Assembly: GCF_001577835.2 (NCBI RefSeq)
Contig: NC_029521.1
Span: 20,180,470 to 20,244,469 of the forward strand
Direction of reading: 5' to 3'
DNA: 64,000 nt
From: Coturnix japonica
Taxonomy: Eukaryota > Chordata > Aves > Galliformes > Phasianidae
Below, in pieces: positions 22,559 through 37,990 of the stretch; the first letter of the stretch is position 1; each line of letters starts with the position of its first letter. The position numbers and the translations under genes were made by a program. The notes below the pieces were generated by a model. That model was not told the origin of the DNA. It ran no database searches and saw nothing but the letters and a program-made list of their open reading frames with translations.

Positions 22559-22954
22559 AAAAGTGTAAAGAAAACAGAGGGATGGGCCAAAAGCCCACGG
22601 CGGGCTCCCCTGTGCTGGGGAGGACTGGCTCAGACACAGTGTTTTGCCATGAGAGGCTCCGAGGCGCCCAGGGCTGTGTCCCTGAGGCATTGCTGCTACT
22701 GCTGCTGGTGGTACATGTGGCCAGAGGGGCCGGGCTCAGAGCCGGCAGAGCTGCACTAGCACCACACCGTGCGGGAGGTAAACCTGGGCCATCAGCCTCC
22801 ACTTAGCAACCCTATATTGACCTGCTCAGGGTACAGAGACCCCAAAGCCTGCACATCCACTCCTCTCCCATCTCCCAGCATCGTGCTCTGCTCAGGAGGA
22901 GCGCAGCCGCACGGCACCTGGTGTGCCCGAGTACCAAGGTTGTCCCTGCCACAC

Positions 22955-25905
22955 TCAGGGCTTGCCAGAGCCACCCACACCTCCTCCATTGGGACCCTTC
23001 TTGGGTGAAGGCGCCTTCTCCTCCTTCACCTTCTTCAGCTTGGCCTTGCTTTTGCCGTAGGAGGAGAAGGTGAGCGAGGCCTTGTTGAATTCCAGCGGGA
23101 AGACGCCTACATCGCCATCAAAGCGGTTCTTGGACACCTGCAGGTAGCGCTTCCCGGGACCCGTCGTGAGCTTGCGGTCCTGCAGGATGAGGACGTTGTC
23201 GGCCTCCTGGCTGGCCTGGGGGAGGAGAACATCTCCAGGGGGTGCTGCAGGGCACGGGGCACCCCCACACCCAGCGTCCTCCCTGCTACCCCACGGAGCA
23301 ACTCATGCCACATCCCACCCACAGCTGATGAGCATCAATCAGCCGCGTGCCACCAGATGGCAGGGGACACCCAGCCCCACTGCAGCACAGTTTGGGTCAC
23401 GGCGACGTGCCAATGTCCCCACCCTGTCCCCGCCTGAGGCCCAGGAGGAGCCACCTTGGCAGAGCCGAAGATGGAGGCGGTCTGCAGCTCCTTCTCGTCG
23501 TCCTCCTTGCGCGGGTGGATGACCAGCGTGATGTGGCACGTGTTGTCGGTGGCAAACTTGCGGAAGGCGCCGACGATGAAGTCCTGTGCTGCCAACCTGC
23601 AGGGGAACAGCAAGGGGGCAAATGGGGACAGTGCCACAACCCCATGTGTGTCAGCGCTCAGTGGGGGTGACTGCCCCAAAATGGGACAGGTTGGATATTA
23701 GGATCATTCTTCTCAGAGAGCAGTGAGGGACTGGAATGGGCTGGTGGTGACATCAGCCTTCCTGCAGGTGTTAAAGATGTGGCACCAAGGGACATGGTTT
23801 AGTGAGCACAGTGAGAATGGCCTGGGTTTGGACTCAATGATCTTTGAGGTGTTTTCCAATCCAAATGATTCTAATGTGGGCTCCTACACCAGACAGGACA
23901 GCCAGGTGGTATCACTACTCCCAGAGAAGCATTACCTGTCTGCAGAGAGCTGCTCGTGGCCCATCATGAACTGCAGGTTGTCCACCACCACGTGGGTGAT
24001 GTCATACATGTAGACGGCGTGCTGCATGGTGTCAAGCACTGTCCTGCAAGGGGAACACCAGCATTGGGGACACCCAGCCAGGCACAGGGGGAGGTGGCAG
24101 CACCACCCAAGATCTCCCTCCTTCCTTTCCTCCACCCCCCCTCCACCAGTTGGATGCCACTGTGCAGCCCAGTGAGCCACCCTTTGCCACCCCAACCACC
24201 ACAGTGTGCCCAGCCCCACATCTACCCCTCTGTGCCACAGCACACGGAAGGAGAACTCCATTAAAGGACAAAGGGATGGTGCCATACTTGATGTTCTGTT
24301 GTCCATGGAAGGTCATGAAGTAGAGCGGCAGGTCCTCAAAGCGGTCGGCCCACTCGTCATACAGCTCCAGCTGGTCCTCCAAGCGCCGGGTGGCAAACTG
24401 GGTCAGCATGATCTTGGCCAGGCGGACGTTGTTGATCTCAAAGCTGCCCCACAGCGTGCACACCCCTTGCGTGCACAGGTCCAGCGCATACTCACTAATG
24501 AATGTCGTCTTTCCGCTGCCTGTCGGACCTGAAAGTAAACAGGAAAATGAGTGCAATGGTGATGGTCATACTAAAAGAAAGAACCCAGTGGTAGAAACCC
24601 AAGCTTGGGACGAGCAGCATCCCATGCCTGACTTTGACCCTCACCAGTGAATACAGTGAGCTCGCCCCGGCGGTGCCCCTTGAGCAGCTTGTTGAGCTCA
24701 GGGAAGCGCGCCCACTTGACTCCAGCCACCTGCTCGCTGTTGGCCAGCTCCCCAAACACCTCCTCGCGCAGCTGTCGGAAGGACACGATGGCTTTGTGTC
24801 CAGCAGGCAGGGCGGCACGCAGGATCTTGGTGAGGTTCAGTCCCCTGTTCAGCGCTTCCAAGGGCCGCGGCTGGAGGTCTCCGGGCTGCACCAGCGAGCA
24901 GCGCTTGGGGTTCAGCTTGCGGGCGAAGATCTTGGCGGCCTCCCAGGAGCGCAGGTCATCACCCAGCCACAGCGTGACGCGCCTGAACTGCTCCAGGTAC
25001 GGCAGCAGGGCGGGCGGCAGGATGGTGGCCCCGCGTGGCAGCGCCAGGCAGGGCACACCGGTGGCTTGGTGCAGGGCCAGGGCATCCAGCTCCCTCCCGG
25101 TCAGCACGACCTCGGTGTCGCGGCGGCCGATGAGCGGCAGCCCAAAGAGGTTGCGGTAGGCATCGAAACGGGGGAACGTCTCCTCGGTGTAGCTCACGGC
25201 GTCACCTCGCCGCTCTGCCACCAGCAGCTTCAGGCCCCGCAGCGCCGCATCGCGTGGGGCGAACCAAGGGAACACCAGGGCCTTGGCCGCCCGCAGGTAG
25301 CGCACCCCGAAGCGCTTCAGCGTGCTGTCAGCCAGCGGGGCGATGCCGAAGGCCGCCTTGGTGCTCTGCGTCTCCTCCTGGTCCAGCAGCTCTCCCAGCG
25401 GCAGCGCCCGCTCCCAGATGCGCCGAGCATCCTCGCGCGCTCTCCTCGCCTCCTCCTCCTCCTCCTCCTCGTGCTCTACTCCTTCCTCAGGGCCGGGCGC
25501 CGGGACCCCGCGGTGCCGCAGCTCCACGGCAGCCTGCAGGTCCTGCCAGCCGCCCTCGGCCAACGTGGCGGTGCAGAGGAAGCTGCCCGTCGTCTTGTCG
25601 ATGAACAGCGTGAAGGGCGGCCCGGCGGCGGGCGGCTCGGTGCCGAACATGCTGGGTGCGTGCAGGCAGCTGTAGCCGTCCTGGAAGGGGACGCCCTGAG
25701 CGCGGAGGTACCGCCGGATCTCGGTGACGGACACGGCGGGCGCGGCGCCGCCGGGCTCGGGCAGCACGTCCTTCTTGTAGCGCCGCTGCGACACCCGGCC
25801 CGGCCCCGCCGCCCACGGGGACGCCCCGCGGCTCCGCGCCCCGCCGCGCAGCAGCGGCAGGAGCCGGCCCGAGGCTCTGCAGGGCCGCAGCGGCACCGCC
25901 GCCAT
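22955..25905 (-). CDS. TWNK: TWNK, Twinkle mitochondrial replicative DNA helicase
   Basis: A hexameric 5'-3' helicase that unwinds mtDNA at the replication fork; it is a T7 gp4 relative. Five coding exons: 24645-25905, 24288-24528, 23936-24043, 23455-23596 and 22955-23215. They give 670 aa; human has 684. An Arg-rich, acid-free N-terminus fits a mitochondrial presequence. Next come a primase-like region without catalytic motifs, the linker (about 360-405) and the RecA-type helicase core. Walker A is GPTGSGKT near 421-428, split by intron 1; the Walker B region is [30 protein letters not shown] closes the core. A Glu run (about 144-152) precedes RRAREDARR. The C-terminal tail is Lys-rich. Intron 3 carries a CR1 remnant. 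TWNK is divergent with MRPL43. Confidence 0.97.
23690..23878 (+). mobile_element. CR1 LINE 3'-end fragment in TWNK intron
   Basis: Plus-strand CR1 tail with TTGGATATTAGGATCATTCT, AGAGCAGTGAGG, GGACATGGTTTAGTG and GACTCAATGATCTTTGAGG, ending near AATGATTCTAATG. It is truncated and diverged, so an old insertion. Confidence 0.85.
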
Positions 25906-26037
25906 CCCGGCCCAGCATCGGCACGGCTCAGGCCGCCCCCCCCACGTGGAGCCCCGCGGGCGCCGCCATGTCTGTCCCGGCCGCCGTCACTACCGGCCGG
26001 ATGTTCGCCCAGCTCCGTTCCGGTTCCGGGCGGCGAC
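25906..26037. promoter_or_regulatory. Bidirectional TWNK/MRPL43 promoter
   Basis: Only 132 bases lie between the two divergent start codons, in a CpG island. Both genes serve mitochondria. The same head-to-head arrangement is known in mammals, so shared control is likely. Confidence 0.75.
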
Positions 26038-26702
26038 ATGACGGGCCGCGGCACGGCGAGCCGCTTCCTGACGGCCGTGCTGCACAACGGCGTGGGCCGG
26101 TACGTGCGGCAGCTGCAGCTCCTGCACGTCGTGTTCAGCCCCAACGCGCCCGACGCACGCGGAGCCAGGTGAGACCTTCGGCCCCCGGCACCCCCGGCAC
26201 CACGAGCCCCGAGCTCGGCTCATCCCGCTCCGTCCGCAGGCAGTTCGTGGAGGAGCAGGCGGTGGATTTCGCCCGGAGACACCCGGACGTGGTGCTGTAC
26301 GTGCGGCCCTGCGACTGCCCCGCGCCCCTGCTGCAGGCCGAGTACCGTGAGTGCGGGGAACGGCAAGGACACACCGAGCGGCTGTTACCGAGTGTCTGTT
26401 ACAGTGTCTGTGTGTGTTACCGAGTGTCTGTGTGTGTTACCGAGTGTCTGTGTGTGTTACCGAGTGTCTGTGTGTGTTACCCCGCAGTGAACGGCACGGT
26501 GCGGGAGGAGCTGATCGCCAGTAAGAGCAGCGAGGAGATCGTGCAGCTGGCCGCCAAGCTGGCCTCCCAGTCCGGCCTGGACATCGTGCGGATCCGCAAA
26601 CCCTTCCACACCGCCAACCCCAGCGTGCAGGGCCAGTGGCACCCGCTCACCAACAAACCTTCCTCCCTCACCGTGCGCGGCCCCCGCACGGCACCGCAAT
26701 AA
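26038..26702 (+). CDS. MRPL43: MRPL43, mitochondrial large-subunit ribosomal protein mL43
   Basis: A component of the 39S mitoribosomal subunit. Three exons: 26038-26168, 26240-26346 and 26488-26702, with phases 2 and 1, give 150 aa, close to the short human isoforms. The L51/S25/CI-B8 thioredoxin-like domain covers most of the protein: [20 protein letters not shown] at the start, [14 protein letters not shown] in the middle and [21 protein letters not shown] near the end. The initiator is in the context GCGACATGA. The stop codon TAA (26700-26702) lies inside an AATAAA hexamer. Intron 2 is largely a 20-base tandem repeat reaching the acceptor. Confidence 0.97.
26388..26480. repeat. 20-base minisatellite in MRPL43 intron 2
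   Basis: Three perfect head-to-tail copies of CGAGTGTCTGTGTGTGTTAC (26421-26480) are preceded by about one and a half imperfect copies. The array ends seven bases before exon 3, so the acceptor's pyrimidine tract is built from repeat sequence. Confidence 0.9.
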
Positions 26703-26753
26703 ACAGCACGTTGATGCACCGCCGCAATAAACAGCACGTTGATGCACCGCCGC
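26694..26753 (+). repeat. MRPL43: 28-base tandem duplication spanning the MRPL43 stop and polyA signal
   Basis: Two perfect 28-base copies (26694-26721 and 26722-26749) plus four bases. Each copy carries an AATAAA, at 26698-26703 and 26726-26731. The first hexamer overlaps the stop codon. Confidence 0.92.
26726..26731 (+). terminator. MRPL43: Second AATAAA, likely the working MRPL43 polyA signal
   Basis: The duplicate hexamer lies 24 bases past the stop. Cleavage 10-30 bases on would give a 3' UTR of roughly 40-60 bases. Confidence 0.55.
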
Positions 26754-26773
26754 TTCCACGCGGAGCCGTCACC

Positions 26774-26779
26774 TTTATT
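26774..26779 (-). terminator. SEMA4G: Putative distal SEMA4G polyadenylation signal
   Basis: AATAAA on the minus strand about 1.16 kb past the SEMA4G stop. Its cleavage site would fall in or next to the end of MRPL43, making the genes tail to tail. Other A/T-rich variants near 27700-27735 could act earlier. Confidence 0.45.
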
Positions 26780-27936
26780 GCCCTGGGGCCGTAAGGGGGA
26801 ATGCGGTGTCCCCTCGGGGTGGCTCATCCACCCCACACAGGGAATGGAATGCCCGGCGGGGAGGGGCTGTGCTTTGGGCCATGCCCTCAGTCCAGGGGGT
26901 GTGACAGAGGGGACACGAGGGACAGAGCTGGGGTGTCCTTCTTGTCGCCAGGGTTTGGGAGAAGAGGTAGATGAGGGAGTGAGGGGCTGCAGGGAGCTGG
27001 AGGCCCCGCATGGAGCAGGCCATGGGGCAGCTCCTCAGTGTGCAAGGGGACAGTCCGTGGCATGGGGGCAGCAGCCAAGATCCCAGCAACTGCTGGCACC
27101 ACGTAAGGATGCAGAAGCGCATCGTGTCCAGTCTGAAGGGCAAGGATGCTGAGAGGACGCTGGTCCCTTCCCACAGCACATGGCGAAGATGCAGACAAGC
27201 CAACCGGTGTGCATGGCCCTCAGCACAGAGAGCAGTCCTGCTGCCAGCAGCACCCTGCGGGAGGAGGGCAACACGCTGTCAGGGTCGGGTTCCCCACAGT
27301 GGTACCCCTCCCCATAGCACCCATTCTGTGTCTCACCCTGGGCTGATGGTGGGCACGGGTAACTTCATCCCACTTGTGGGGACAGCTCTCCTCTTCTTCC
27401 TCGCCGTCCCTCGCTGCGCATCCTTCCTGCAGGCAGCCCTGGGGAGCACACGTGCAGCAGGCAGCGGCTGGCGGCCCGGCAGCACAGCCCAGAGCCCACA
27501 GTCCTGCTCTGCACCCACCTCTCAGCGCCTGGACACCCAGGGCTGGGGATGCCCAGTGGGGTGGACCAGGTCCACACATCCAGGACAGGGTCTCTCCTGC
27601 CTGGATGGACAGACGGACAGACAGACACAAGCCCTCCCTCCCCATGTCCACCATTAGCCGTGCTCCGGCTCCTGCCTCCAGCTCGTGGCCTCCATCCGTG
27701 GGTTTTTATACATAAATAGAGCTCCCAAATTTAAATAGATTCTTCTTTGGGGGATATTTTTCTCTTTCTTTTCCCATAGTGGTTTTTTTTCTGTATATTG
27801 AGTCTCAAAAGTGAGTGAAAAGCCATAGGGATGGCCAAGCCCGGGCCCAGCCCGGCACTGCGGTCCCAGAGGTAGTTTCGCTGAGTCTGTAACACTGCTG
27901 GCAGGGGTGGGAAAAGGGACTGGAGGGACCCCAGTC

Positions 27937-32300
<4,364 letters not shown>

Positions 32301-32386
32301 CCTCAGTCCCTGGCACCCAGCGAGGGCAGCCCCCAGCCAGAGGGGCTGGCACAGCCGCTGTTGGGGATGGGCTGCCTGGGAACCTC
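32301..32386 (-). other. SEMA4G: SEMA4G 5' UTR part of the first coding exon
   Basis: A good acceptor (CTCTGTTTCAG|GAGG) opens the exon at 32386, 86 bases before the first ATG. It implies an upstream noncoding exon. Confidence 0.55.
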
Positions 32387-35300
32387 CTGAAACAGAGAGC
32401 CAAGCTCACAGGGGCTGCTGGGCACAGGAATTTGGCCACCAAAGAAGGCAGCAGTGCAGCCAGTGTGACCTGAAAGCCAAAGGGTTCTGCTCCTTCCACA
32501 GAGCCAAGTCAGGAGCTGGCAGGAAGGAAATAAAACCCCAAACATGCAGAGAGCTGACTGGGACTGCTGAGGTTTGGGGAGGGATGCTCCAGGCACACGC
32601 AGCACAGGGCAAAACGAAAGCAATACAAAATCACTTGGCACCTCCACCATGTGTTTTCAAGCAAGACTGTGTTTTTTTTCCCCCCACAGTGTTTTTCCAC
32701 TATATTTCAGTTTCCCTTTTATCAACAGCTGGCTTGAAGTTCAGCATCCTCATCTCGGGAGGCAAATCCTGGCTAAGAAACCACCACAGGGAGGCATGGA
32801 GCTGAGCGGCCACATGGGGACACCAAAGTCCACAGGGACCAAAACCACGACAGGAGAATGGGGAGACGTGGGGAGGCCGGATGGGACGTGGGATCCCAGC
32901 ACCCCACTGCAGCCTGCTGAGAACACAGACCATAGGATATCTCCGCACAGGAGAGCTCCCTGCAAAGCAGCCGGCATTAACCTGTTTGCTTAGGGCTCTT
33001 TTCTATATAGACACCAAATACCTGGCCCTCCAGCGAAGCTGTTCAAACACGCCTGCTGCAGACAGATTCCCTAAAAGCAAATACCGCACCGGGCTTTAGG
33101 CAGAGGGGAGGGAGAAGGGAAACAACAGGGAACCAGCAGGGCATAGAAGTGAGCAAGCAGGCCCACAGCATCCCCTGCCCACGTCACATCACAGTGCTAC
33201 GAGCTCAGCACAGCCCAGACAGCACCGGGAACAAACACAGCAGGGCCATGCGTGTGGCCGGACGGCACCTCCTGTACGCACACCCTGCCCTCATCACACT
33301 GCAACACCGGACTTTACCCAGGAGAACCCAGGCAGAGCCGGGGCTGGGCACGTTGTGCTGTTCCAGCCCATAGGCTGCACCCATGTGCAAAGGCTCCTTC
33401 ACCCCAGATCAGATCAACTTTGTCCTGAAGGAAATGGAGCAGCTCGCTCCAAGAGCTCGTTAATGTTTTACCCGAAGGGAAGGGCTGCTCCGAGCTTCTC
33501 TTTTCTATTTATTTGTTTCTGTGAGTGTGTGTTTTAATACCCACAGAGTGGGGGAAGGAGCAGGACGGAACTGCATCCCTGGTCCAGCTCAGATCACGGC
33601 ACTGCTGTGCTCCCCGTGACAGCAACTCCCACACCCCACAGCAACCCAGGCTCTTTGTACCCAGGCCCTGCTCCTGACCTGAGCCCAGAGCGTGGGATGC
33701 GACTGGGAGAAACCCAGAGCTCCCCCGGCCACCAGCATCCCTAAGCCATGCTCTGCAAAGCGGTGCATGCATCTGAGCTTAGGGAGGCAGAGAGACGAGG
33801 GAAAGCAGAGCAAAATGACAATGTCCATTTAGGGCCGTGCAGCCCCGGCAATCCGCTGTTTTGGGAAAGGCAGCGAAATCCTGCGAGATCCCGCGGTACC
33901 CAGCGAGCAGAGCTGGGATGAAGGTTGCCAGGCAACTTTCTGCAGCTTTTCCCCAACTTGCAGCCCTGCCGTGGCTCTGCTGCAGCAGACTGTGAAACAT
34001 CCCTGGGTGCAGCACCAACAAACGGCCCCAAACGGGGCACAGCAGGGACACCCAACCCATACGTCAGTGCTGCGACCCAGGGTGGGAGGCAATCAATCCG
34101 CTCCTCAGCCAGACAGGACTTTGTTAAGAGCAGCAAGAAAAACGCCTACTTGGCAAAAAGTGCTCCGGGAAAAAGGGATCCGTGACGTGCTGGGTGCTGG
34201 GCCGGGGAGGGAAGGAGCGCCGTGACCTCCGCCAGCCAGCGCTGCTCCGCGTTTATTTTGGTTCTTTAAACAAAACCCTGCTCGACCCCGAGGCGCTTCC
34301 CAGGAGATGCAGGAGATAGCGCGGCTCACGCGATGCTTCTCCTTTCCCCAAATTTGGGATGTGGGTGCAGCAGAGGGAGAGTACCATGGGAGCACAACAG
34401 GAACTGAGACGTGAGCTGAGCCACCGCAGCCCTCCACCAGCACATGGAGGGGGGGATGGGGATGTGAGGTGCTGCGTCCTGCCTTCCTGGGGGCATCATA
34501 GGGCTGAGCACCCCTGGGGCAAAGCCATCCCCACATCTCACCTCCTCCATCCTCAGCAGCGCCGCCCTGGCCCCACATTTCCACTGGGAAAAAAAGCAGG
34601 CAGTGCTGGGAAAATCTCCACCGAGAACAAACAAACAACGTCCCTGTTTTTCATTCCCTGCTGTGGCCAAACGAGACTGTGTGGCCAGACGGATGGACAG
34701 AGACATACAGCCCTCAGTGCCCAGCACAGCTCCCCACAGAGGTTCCCGTGCCGGTTCTCTCGCACGCCGTGGCTCATCGCTGCAGCTCAGCCTTAAAAGG
34801 ATTTGTGGTCGGAGCACATTGCTTCCACAGCAGAAGCAGGAGAATAATTTTAGAATTAAACCCCCAGGAACAATTAAAAATGAAAAAACAACAACACAAC
34901 TCAAAGCCCCAACCCTAAATTTAAAGGGACGCTGCAGAGCCAGCAGCTGCCGGTGCAGCCACGCTCAGATTTGGGGGTTGGGACCAATTTGGGCCCATTT
35001 GCTCATCCCCGTGGATGCACTGCGCTCCATCTCGCTGGGCCATGGGTCACCATGGGATCTGCTCAGGGTTTTGCCACCCGTGTTCTCCCCGGTGCTCGGG
35101 TTTCAGGCACTGCTCCCATGGCTGCAGGATGCAGGAAGAGGGGCCCTGGCCCATGGGGGCCGCCTGCACGCCTGTTTCTTTATGCTTTATTTATTCCAAC
35201 GATAAACTGTTTCCTTATTATTATTGTTTTTCCCCCAAAGTCCAGCAAAACTAAATGATGGCAGCGTCCTTATTGGTTCCAGCTTAACGACCTCGTCTTG

Positions 35301-36624
35301 TTTGTTCCAGTTTCCCTCCAAAACAATTCCAGCTTTGGGGTCAAACTGCAGCTGATGCTCTTTAACTCTGCATCCCTCTCCCATACACCCCACGAGTGTG
35401 GCACTCGGCCTTTCCTGATGTGGTTTGCATCAGAGCCAGGTGGATTTGCATGGGTTTGGCAGCGGGGAGATGGAGTGATCCTCAGCCCCCAGGGGGGCAG
35501 CAATGGGGCTCCCCTCCCACCCTGCAGGAGGGGAGCAGCAGGCAGAGCACAGCCTGGTACCAAAGGTGCCCCGTAACCTCACCTTCCTCCTGGCTGCCCT
35601 CACCCCAGATTCACTGCCGGTACTACTGGTGGGGAAAGGTTCCAACAGATGGACGCTGGAGGTGGGGGGAGGAAAAGCCCTGCAGCCCTCGTTCGTGGGA
35701 GCTGAAAGGGTTGGCATTGGTTTTGTGTTTTTCTTTCCCCTCCGGTTGCAACACAAAAACAAAGCGCTGATAGGGATCGCAGCACGGCGGGGGCAGCTCA
35801 GCCCCGTACCCGTCGGGCACATCCCATGGGGGGCGGCGGCGGCAGCGTCCCCACGGCCGTATGGGGTGGGGGCCGGCAGCGGGCATCGCTCCCAGCAACA
35901 TATCCCCGCTATGGGGGATCCTGCGCTGCTCGTCCATTTTGGGCAGCCCTTTGTCTTACAGCCGGTGCCCCGGCACCACCGGATCCCTGCCGAGTCCCCC
36001 GCCCCCACCTCAGGCTCCGGGATGGAGGAGCCGCGGGCCCACCTGGGCTGCGGGCAGAGCGAGCACAGCCCCAGCCCTGCCCCAGGAGCACAGCGCTCTG
36101 CCCCGGCACAAGCACAGTGTCCAGCACGACGCAACTCCCTGCTCGGGGCATCCCGAGCTCCAGCGGCGCAGCCCCAGACCCCGATCGGGACGGGGCAGCA
36201 GGGAGGGCAGCAGGGGGGGCTTCACCGCCCCCAGCCCCGCGCGTCGCTTCCTCCCCCGCAGCTGCGGCCACCCCAAACCCCCGCCAGGTGCCCCCCGCCT
36301 CCATCCCGCCCCGCTCCCCGCTCCCAGCCCCCCCCAGCCCCGCTTCACCTCCGTCCCGATCCGTCTCGAGGTGTCTCCCCGCAGCCCGGCCCGGCGCCCC
36401 GAGCCGCTCCGGACGCAGCCCCGGCCCGTAGCTGTGCGCAGCGCCGGACCCGGCACCCGCAGCCCCAAACCCAGCCCGGGGATGAGCCAGCACCCCGTGC
36501 TCAGCACTCGCACCCTGCGCTGGGGCACGCAGCACCTCATCTGCGGACCCAAAGCCCCAGATCCAGCACCCGAACCCCACTCCCCTCCGGTACCCGGCCC
36601 CGATCCCATCTCCCCGGCGCTTAC
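32387..36624. other. SEMA4G: SEMA4G intron 1 (inferred)
   Basis: About 4.2 kb between the acceptor before the first coding exon and a donor in the upstream CpG island. I see no coding exon, CR1 copy or RNA gene. Composition is mixed, with short A- and T-rich runs near 32670 and 34860. Confidence 0.45.
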
Positions 36625-37150
36625 CTGCGGCTCGGCTCGGTCCGGTTCGGCCCGGCTCCGCGCTGGCTGTGCCGCCCGCCGCAGGTCGCTGTGCGCAGCC
36701 CCGCCGTGGGCCGTGCCGCGCCGCCCGCACTATGGCACCCCCTGCCGCCCGTCCCCGGCTCTACGAGGGCCGCGGAGCTGCGGGGCCCGGAGCGCGGAGC
36801 GGCGGGAGCGGCCCCCGAGTCCCGCAGCGCCCGGCGTGAGGCCACCCCGATCCCCCGGAGCCGTGGGTGGGTGCCTGGAGCGCGGCCAGCTGCCGGGAGC
36901 AGGAGCCTGCACGCCCAGCTGGGCACTGCGCCCGGCCTCGAGCTGCGCGAGGGCAAAGTCCTCCAAGGGGAAAAAACGACGGCACAGCCTCGTTGCGCCA
37001 CAGCCGGCCCGCAGCCAAAGAGCCCCCGGTGCGCTGCGCTGCCCTGCGCTGCCGGCACCCCGCGCGTGGGCACTGCTGGGGGTGCCGAGCCCCCGGGAGC
37101 CTCCCGTGCCCCACGCGGCTCAGCCCTCCTTCCTCATCCGTCACGGAGAC
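35820..37150 (-). promoter_or_regulatory. SEMA4G: CpG-island promoter of SEMA4G
   Basis: About 1.3 kb of very CG-rich sequence around the noncoding exon, with no TATA box. The CpG density explains the long spurious open frames here. Confidence 0.55.
36625..36745 (-). other. SEMA4G: SEMA4G 5' noncoding exon (upper end approximate)
   Basis: A consensus donor (CCGCAG|GTAAGCGCC) ends an exon at 36625 in the middle of a CpG island. It is the best partner for the acceptor at 32387. The transcription start is not fixed. Confidence 0.5.
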
Positions 37151-37698
37151 GCGGAGCACAAGCACGGCGTGCAATCTGCAGGTCGCATCTAGGGCACTGG
37201 GAGCTGGCTGGAGCAGGAGCTGGGTGCTGTGCTTCCCTGCTGTGCTGGCACGGCATGCAGCTCCGCTCCCAGCTCACTGCCCTCTCTACAGGCTCCTGCC
37301 CTCCCTCCCTGCACGCTCCAGCGGCTCATTGCCATTTCCTCCCGTCCTCACTTCTCCCCAACACCTCGCTCTGCCTCCTGCCTGCCCCATGTTAGACACA
37401 CACCCGCAGCCCTGCCTGGCACAGCCTGGATGGAGCCAGCCAGCCCCAGCGCACTGCAGGGCAGCAGCACTGCACGCACAGCTTGTTGGGGATGGAGCAT
37501 TCAGAGCACGGGGTGTGTGTGCTGCATCCTGACTCCACATGGCACAGCATGGAGGGAGCCACCTGTGTCAGCTGTCACTATGGGGAGTTCGAGGAGGCTC
37601 TGATGGCTGCTGCCTGCAGTCACCTTCATGGGACGGGGATGGGCACAGGGAGAGCTGTTTGCAAGCACCAGCCGTGCTTCAACCCATTACTCCCCAGC

Positions 37699-37738
37699 TC
37701 CCATCCCATCCCATCCCGTCCCGTCCTGTCCTGTCCCA
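37699..37738. repeat. TCCCR/TCCYG pentanucleotide repeat
   Basis: Eight consecutive units: CATCC/CATCC then CGTCC and CTGTC variants (CCCATCCCATCCCGTCCCGT...). Confidence 0.85.
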
Positions 37739-37854
37739 CAGCAGCACTCCTGTCCGCCCACGTGGCCCCAAGCCCAAATTCAGGCTGTGCTCGCTCCTGG
37801 CCTTGGAGTGGGGTAATTAGTGCATGAGCAAAGAGCAAGCTGAGCCCGGTGTGC

Positions 37855-37990
37855 TCCATGCTGCTTATTTACAGGCCTGAGCTTGCGAGGCTTTAATTAA
37901 TTAACGCGAGTCATCGGCAGCTGGAAACAGATCTATTTTCAGAGCTTCCGCTTGCTCTGCTGCCCCCACGAGATTCTCCGGAGCAATCGA
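37855..37990. promoter_or_regulatory. Candidate regulatory element D
   Basis: Contains GCTTTAATTAATTAACGCGAG, with overlapping homeodomain cores, followed by CAGCTGGAAACAGATCT with E-box sequence, in GC-rich flanks. It lies about 1 kb upstream of the SEMA4G CpG island. Function inferred. Confidence 0.3.

Noticed and set aside
24634-26172. 512-codon open frame on the plus strand
   Set aside because: Antisense to TWNK exon 1. It is open because the GC-rich coding strand has few stops in that frame, and it matches no family.
35503-37395. 630-codon open frame on the plus strand, with two other long frames
   Set aside because: Falls in the SEMA4G CpG island. Pro/Ala/Arg/Ser composition with no domain; several frames are open together, as expected from CpG density.
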